A stretch of DNA of 64,000 bases. Origin: Cladobotryum mycophilum (lineage: Eukaryota; Ascomycota; Sordariomycetes; Hypocreales; Hypocreaceae). The position numbers and the translations under genes were made by a program. The first letter of the stretch is position 1; each line of letters begins with the position of its first letter. Shown in pieces: positions 58,370 through 64,000 of the stretch. The DNA lies in assembly GCA_036429605.1 (NCBI GenBank), contig JAVFKD010000015.1, forward strand, positions 372,001 to 436,000. The letters are read 5' to 3'. Below the pieces are notes generated by a model. It searched no databases, was not told the DNA's origin, and was given only the letters and a program-made list of their open reading frames with translations.

Positions 58370-61086
58370 GGGCTCATCAATCATGCCGTGCATCCTGGGT
58401 ACTTCATCGCTGCCCTTTGCTTTAGCCCCATAGCCGGCCAGCAGTTCTTCCATCCCTCGATCCCAGCGTCGTGATGTACTCGATTGGGGTCCGGCCCTCG
58501 TCGTCGGTTTGGTTGACATTGCTCCCGTGCACGAGGAGGGGCTCGGCCATGGCCTGATTGAACTGCTACACCGCGGCGAACAGAGGCGTGTAACCGTGCT
58601 GGTCTTTTTAGCTTGGTAGTAGCGTCTTTTTTGAAGCAGCATCCTGATGGCATCTGCGTGATATTGTTTAACGGCATGGAACAGCGGTGTGCGCCTTGGT
58701 CTTGTGTGGGAGATTGATGTTTGTGTTCCTGTGCCCGATGGGGACTTTGGTAGTGGCTTCATGGTAGTTCTTGAGAGCATATAGGAGTGCTGTATAGATA
58801 GCTTTGTTGGTCTGCTGGATTGTTGTTCAGATGCCCCCGTGTAAGCAGGAGTTGAAACTATGGCTATATTGCCTTGACCCGCGGCGCATGCGAGTGGTGT
58901 GCGTCCAGTCTTATCTGGGAGATTGATGTCTGTATTCCCAGATTCAATGAGAACTCTGGCCAGAGTGTCATGAGACTTTTCAATGGCGTAGATAAGTGAT
59001 GTAGGGCCTTCGTTGTCTGCGAGGTTGTTGTTCATATGTTCGTGTCCGAGAAGGGTTTGAACAATGAGCGCGTGGCCGTTTGAGGCGGCGTGTGCGAGTG
59101 CCGTTAGCCCTTTATGATTCGTAATATTAACACCCGTGTGCCTGTGTTCATCAAGAAGAAGCTCAACAACAGTTTGATGACCATTGCGGGAGGCGAGTAT
59201 GAGTGGTGTGAGACCGTCAAAATCCAGAGTATTGGTGTCTGTATTCTCATACCCAAGAAAGCAGCCTCACAATGGCCGTGTTTCCATTGCTAGCGACTTG
59301 TCCTATTACTGTTGAGATGCCCTCTAGTATAACGCCTAGAAGTGGCGAGGATATTGACTAAAGTTTCTGCCTGAAATTTGAATAGCTCATTCAGCAGCAC
59401 TCGCTGTACACCGTTTATATCCTGGCATTTCATCAACTGCGTCGACTATCAGGAAGACCTAGAGAATGATCGCGCAGTTCTCCCAAGTACACTCGCAACA
59501 TCGTGCCATGATGGGCGCGTCTTTTGCGGCTCGTTTTGTTCATAGAGTTCCTTAAGATGAGTCGGCGTGGTCGGCTGGTACGCGGTCAACTGCTGGAGCA
59601 AATTTATCATTACATCGTCGATTCCTTGTTTGTCGGTTCATGAGTACATGAAGTAGATGTGCTCAATTCACACCGTAGTTTGGCAATGGAATCGTCTGAA
59701 GAGGTCATTTACGATAATGGAAGCCATGATAGTTCCTCCTGCCCCTGGGATTCCGGGATAGAATAACATTTCCCCGGGCGTTTCCAACCAGTTCTTTCCT
59801 GTACTCATCAGGATCCAAGAACCATTGGCCAGTCCCCGGCTGTCGCCTATTGAAGAAGTCACTATGTAGTGGCCCTTAGTCGAATTCTGTTAACCAGTTG
59901 AAGACTTCGTTACACTCTTGTCGTTGCATCCTGCGTTCGACTTGGTTGACATTGTGTTGCAGTTGCTCAACTAAAACCAATCTTGGGAACAACAAGAATG
60001 TAATGAAACACCAGGATCAGACCCTTCTCTCACCTTGGTAGTTCAAAATGTCGTGTGCTAAACGCTCCGCCCGCATTTCACTTGGCTCAACGTATCCCAA
60101 AAGCTCATTTGCAAAGGTTGCTGCAACGGCGGCGGCGCACTCCTGTCAATCATTGTTCTTGTGCGAATCGGCACAGTCGCAGGTTCCCCTAATTACGATG
60201 CATGGGAAGTCGTTCATCAACTCGACGGCTTCCATTTCGATACGGAACTTGACGATCCAGATGCTTGTTAATCTTGTTTCGGAGAACAGCGTCCTTGATG
60301 ACCTGGTTGCCTGATGCGATAAGCCCATAATGGACAAGCATACTACGACGTTCTCTTTTCACAGTTTTGTTCTTGTTGCGGGAGACACGGCTCGGTTTTC
60401 TTTCATCTCCGTCGTCATCCTCGTCAACGATTTCGTCCTCTGGGATGATGTGAGGGTAGCTCGCTTTAAATAAAATGCTCGAGAGAGAGAGGGCCAAAGC
60501 TGAGGTGCTTTGAGGCGAACCTCGGATTCTTCTTCCCCGCTTCTTCAAGGATTCCCGGTATCATAGATCCATGTAGCACATTGGCCGTCTTCAGCTTGCT
60601 TAGAGCTGTTAGGAGCCATGTGGGAGTCTTGTTCAGTGATCCGGTCCTCACAAAGTTGCCACCATCGGTCGCTCTGCCCAAGTCTCATTGGACTACACCT
60701 GGAAACTGGCTAGTCGGCGTGCTCACAACGACATCGCCAAGTCGAACTCTCAATGGAATACCACCACCGAGGCGAACTAGATGACCGATCTTGATGAATG
60801 GAAATGCATGAACCATGCTCGTCGCGACCGTGACTGATTCGTTTGTTCCAATTACTCCTTCGGGTAAGCACACGATCACAATGTTGTGATCTCCAATGGA
60901 ACCTAGAGTGTAGGCATTCCAACCATTGGGCGGTTTCGGGAGACTCTTGTGGAGGTGGTCAAGTAAGGTCGTCGCCGCCTTTTGCTCCTCAAATCTGGCG
61001 CATATCCACCCCACGGTGTAGTCGGCGTGAGTTCTCTTCTGGCCACTCAATTCCGGAGTTTTGGACGCAGATTTCTGGGACTCCAT
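58370..61086 (-). pseudogene. Relic of a PNP/P-loop/ankyrin NLR-like gene
   Basis: Fungal NLR-like receptors join a nucleoside-phosphorylase domain, a P-loop NTPase and repeats, and act in self/non-self or partner recognition. All three parts are seen in order on the minus strand, broken by stops and frame changes. First the PNP domain, from 61086: YTVGWICARFEEQKAATTLL, TLGSIGDHNIVIVCLPEG, GGGIPLRVRLGDVVVSTP. A TGA then replaces the expected Trp after FPGVVQ near 60685, and DLGRATDGGNFVRTGSLN follows. Around 59880-59700 lie FFNRRQPGTGQWFLD and, in another frame, LFYPGIPGAGGTIMASIIVN; the Walker A lysine is replaced by glycine. From about 59250 to 58370 come degenerate ankyrin repeats (GRTPLACAAGQGNIAIV, GPTSLIYAIEKSHDTLARVL) in shifting frames. 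I do not propose a functional product. Confidence 0.8.
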
Positions 61087-61162
61087 GATTAAGGCGACAT
61101 ATCAGTGCCCTCCGCAAACAACATTGAGAGACGGCGAGAGACATCCACATGAGGTTCATGAT

Positions 61163-62060
61163 TTAGTACGAAGGCTGTGGCCGTTGAATAGCCACTCCGA
61201 TGTGTTTGTAATTTATTCTCCAGACCGTAATACCCTTGGTCAATATAGTTCGCGCCCGCAATGATCGTCGTACCTTTTGAGGCAATGGCCGCAAGCACAA
61301 GACATGATCCAGCTCGTAAATTAGTGGCGTGAACTGCTGCTCCTGACAGTTGTTGGACACCAGACACTTGGGCGGTTTTCCCATCTACACGTATGTTCGC
61401 ACCCATGGCCACCAGACTGGCAACATGATTCAGCCGCCCGTCGCCTCTAGCTCATGGGCCGCATTGTAAATGTGCGTCTCTCCATTGGCTAGACACGCCG
61501 CCATCATGACGTTCATGGTCCCCGTTACTGACGGGGATTGAAGTGAAATGACGGCACTATGCAATCCAGAAGGAGTATGAGCCTCAATACCTTTGTCGGT
61601 AAGTTTGGCACAAGCCCCCATTAGCTCAAGGCCATTGATGTGCTCGTCAATCGGCCGTGTTCCTATTGCGCATCCTCCTGGAATGCCTAAGCTGACCGAT
61701 TTGAACCTCGCAAGAATGGGACCAAGGATCAAGAGTGAAGCCCGAAGTGGTCTCGTCAGTCTCTCTGGTACATGGCGACTACTTAGGCTCGTCGTATCGA
61801 TCTGAAGGGATTCAGACTCTCCAGTCAACTTGGCTCCTAGAGCACAGAGTATGATCCCTATGTTCTCAACGTCGGATACAGAAGGGACCTGTTGGAGAGT
61901 ACTTTTCCCCGAGGACAGCAAAGCTGCTGCCATGAGTGCCAGACCTGCATTTTTTGAACCAGAGACGTAGATATCACCAGCCACATCATGGCTGCCTTCG
62001 ATGATGAGTGAGTTGGACGCGGCGACGATAACATGACAGAAGATGAAAATACTCTGCAAC
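61163..62060 (-). pseudogene. murA: Relic of bacterial-type MurA (UDP-GlcNAc enolpyruvyl transferase)
   Basis: MurA performs the first committed step of peptidoglycan precursor synthesis, adding enolpyruvate to UDP-GlcNAc. Seen here: NSLIIEGSHDVAGDIYVSGS then KNAGLALMAAALLSSGKS, PLRASLLILGPILARF, and the catalytic-loop motif IPGGCAIGTRPIDEHINGLE with its cysteine. MNVMMAACLANGETHIYNAA follows, and the end shows LSGAAVHATNLRAGSCLVLA, NYIDQGYYGLENKL and IGVAIQRP. The middle, roughly 150 residues including the region of the catalytic aspartate, is missing: NAAHE passes almost directly to RLNHVASLVAMGANI. Frame changes lie near 61440 (one base short) and near 61210. No clear start codon is in frame, and the frame runs open upstream to 62251. 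Introns are not seen. It lies about 290 bp downstream of a MurB relic on the same strand. Confidence 0.8.
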
Positions 62061-62131
62061 ACAAACTCGTGAGATTCAGCATGAGAGACTTTTGTCGAGC
62101 CAAAGAGCACTAAGTAGCGTTGGTCACAGCA

Positions 62132-62145
62132 GGGGGGGGGGGGGG
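62132..62145. repeat. G14 homopolymer
   Basis: Fourteen consecutive G between the MurA and MurB relics, a likely site of sequencing or replication slippage. Confidence 0.85.
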
Positions 62146-62346
62146 AAGACGAAAGAAAGAGACCATCGTCTAGGGCATCAGCGCTAATCAAGGTGGGATG
62201 GATGTATTTGGAGATGAGCCACTCTTTCATGTAACTGTAGTACCCCTTCATCTCCGATGTCTAGTCAGTAGAATGTGGGATCGGCGGTCCCAATCGCATT
62301 ATTGCTGTTGGGAAACCACTGGCGAGGCGTCTTGGTGGTCTGTCTC

Positions 62347-63424
62347 CTATCGAACCAGATTCACCTCTAGAGTAAGGTATATGCCAAATTGCCGCCTTAC
62401 CTCGAACAAATCAGATTAGAAAATTCCAAAATTTCCCCACCATCTGCATTACCAAAGCTGATCAAAACTAGAGCATGATTCTCGTAGACTCCAACATCAC
62501 CGACCCGTCTCCCTTTCCAACCACACTACTGAATCAGCCATGCGGCTGGTATGACCTTGGAGCCATCTGGCTTGATGAACGATGAACATTGGGGAGAAGG
62601 GTGCAGGCTCTGTAGATGCTCATACGCGTCTTTCTCGACAACAGCATTCTTGAAAAAGCTCCCTGCATTTCCGAATTCATCTGGATCCGGCAATTTGCGA
62701 CTCCGGAGAAGACAGACTGCATCCTTTACGGATGAGATGGTCGGATGTATGGCGCCGTGGGACTGGAGAACATGGCGTATCGAGTCATAGTCTATTTTCA
62801 GTTGATGATGAGGAGCGTTGGTCAATTTGATGACAACGGTAGAAATGAAGACATCTCTCAAGGAGTGCTTGAATATGCTGTCGCGATAGCCAAATTCGCA
62901 TTCGCATTTGTCATGCACCCTGCTTCCCCAGTCGCCAGATGCACAAAATCCACGCTCTCGAGAACCTCGCTCACTTCCGACCCATACGCCCCGATATTCT
63001 GGACCGGCGCAGCACCTACGGTGCCGGGGATCATGGAGAGGTTCTCGAGACCGCCAAGTGCATGACGCAGACAGTATTCGACCAGAGAATTCCAAACGAC
63101 GCCACCGCCAACTCTCAGAACAGTGAGAACAGGGTCCTGCGATATGACTTGGATACCAAGGATTTCGTTCTTCAGAACGATGCCGTCGTAACGTGCGCTG
63201 GCAAAAAGGATGTTACTGCCACCGCCGAGCACCATGTGACGGTGGCATCGGAATCTGTCTGACTGGATGAGCTGCGTGATATTGGCCCCGCTTCGTATTC
63301 TCACGAGATGGCGCGCGATTGACTCGACGTGGAAGGTGTTGTACGGTTGGAAATTGACGTTTACTTCTCACACGGTGGATGACCTGTTGCTTACATAGAT
63401 GGCTTGCCCCTGCGCTCCTGACAT
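62347..63424 (-). pseudogene. murB: Relic of bacterial-type MurB (UDP-enolpyruvoyl-GlcNAc reductase)
   Basis: MurB is the FAD/NADPH enzyme that follows MurA and makes UDP-MurNAc. Motifs in order: VNFQPYNTFHVESIARHLV, MVLGGGSNILFASARYDG, GGLENLSMIPGTVGAAPVQN with IGAYG, CEFGYRDSIFKHSLRDVF, RKLPDPDEFGNAGSFFKN, PAAWLIQ, CGWKGRRVGDVGVYENHALV, and the terminal FGIYLTLEVNLVR. All match type I MurB, about 359 codons from an ATG at 63424. Four lesions are visible: TGA at 63370-63368 between STV and EVNV; one base missing in a C4 run at 62926-62929; TAG at 62528-62526 where Gln is expected between WLIQ and CGWKG; and one base missing near 62405. It is presumably inactive as sequenced, although two of the breaks could be base-call errors. 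No introns seen. Confidence 0.85.
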
Positions 63425-63876
63425 ATCCACATGTGTGCAACATGCAGCCGCGGTGGGGAGTACAAATGCCCATATTCAGTTGGATCAGCAAATGCAGATG
63501 AGTGTTCGAAGCTTGTGGAAAAAGCAAATATTCAATGTAACCACATGCAGCAATCTCCCATGTAAGACAAGGTTTGCCCGACGTTCCCCAAGGCGATTCA
63601 ACACGCATCGAGCAAGAATGACAGTTGGACTCAAGGATCATTAGCAAAGGTTGACGAGAAAACACAATACAGTCAGAAGAACGCCCTCATTGAGGCCAAA
63701 GCTCTTTCTCTTATCCTCCGGCCCGCTCCGTAATTCAGAGGCTTTGCGATGGTGGCTTGAACTTAGAATAAAGGGATCGACCAGACTAGAACCGATTAGT
63801 GCTTGATCTGCTGCTACGAGCTGTCATAGGTAAGGGTTACGAAAACTCAAAAGGCGTCGAACTGCCCTTGGACCCA
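63425..63876. other. Intergenic region
   Basis: Upstream of the MurB relic. A minus-strand frame covering 63665-63213 has no domain and overlaps the MurB relic in another frame. Nothing supported. Confidence 0.4.
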
Positions 63877-64000
63877 CTACAGCTCAAGTTTCTGATAGCA
63901 GCCCCTGGGCAGCATAGCGAGCAGCGTAGAGGCCACGGCCCAGGTCGCGCTCGAGATGAGCGCGATGCTGTAGCTGATGGCCAGCGACTCCTACAACGAG
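63877..64000 (-). CDS. Possible C-terminal end of a membrane transporter (partial)
   Basis: A minus-strand frame open from the window edge reads a hydrophobic helix (SLAISYSIALISSATWAVAS followed by TLLAMLP) and then CYQKLEL before a TAG at 63879-63877. The pattern suits the last membrane segment and short tail of an MFS-type transporter. With only about 40 residues in view the family cannot be confirmed. Confidence 0.3.

Noticed and set aside
63213..63665. 150-codon minus-strand frame upstream of the MurB relic
   Set aside because: It overlaps the conserved MurB frame out of phase and has no domain.

Overview
The window reads as nuclear DNA of a filamentous ascomycete (Pezizomycotina, most likely a sordariomycete). 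Genes are well spaced and interrupted by 54-95 bp introns with GTAAGT-type donors, CTAAC/CTGAC-like branch sites and YAG acceptors. The protein families are typical of these fungi: a Zn2Cys6 regulator, a CSC1/RSN1 channel, a fused glycogen debranching enzyme, and a PNP-NACHT-ankyrin NLR-like relic. No rRNA, tRNA, CRISPR array or intact transposon was recognised.

Layout. 0.3-5.7 kb: an unidentified nuclear-type coiled-coil protein, then a bacterial-type mannose-1-phosphate guanylyltransferase whose splicing adds an N-terminal coiled coil. 7.1-15 kb: a gamma-glutamylcyclotransferase-like membrane protein, an NAD-dependent glycerol-3-phosphate dehydrogenase and an ATF/CREB bZIP factor, with long gene-free flanks. 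19.6-32.4 kb: a likely aromatic-catabolism cluster made of a ring-cleaving VOC dioxygenase, a short-chain dehydrogenase, an FAD phenol-type monooxygenase, a fumarylacetoacetase-type hydrolase, a Zn2Cys6 regulator and an NmrA/isoflavone-reductase-like enzyme. Read together they suggest ring hydroxylation, extradiol cleavage and C-C hydrolysis under a local regulator. 34.9-57.9 kb: glycogen debranching enzyme, a cysteine-rich single-pass membrane protein, an osmosensitive cation channel, a large F-box protein gene carrying two in-frame UAG codons, and a small GXWXG/DUF4334 protein.

58.4-63.4 kb is a graveyard of broken genes on one strand: a PNP/P-loop/ankyrin NLR-like relic, then relics of two bacterial peptidoglycan-precursor enzymes, MurA and MurB. 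MurA and MurB have no normal place in a fungus, so this pair is the most surprising content. The last 120 bp may hold the C-terminal end of a membrane transporter.

Five single-base frame breaks in conserved genes (glycerol-3-phosphate dehydrogenase, FAD monooxygenase twice, debranching enzyme, F-box gene) all lie in G or C runs of five or six and are each repaired by one extra base. They look like homopolymer under-calls, so apparently broken genes must be judged with that in mind. Exon coordinates in the entries were derived by hand from splice consensus and frame arithmetic.
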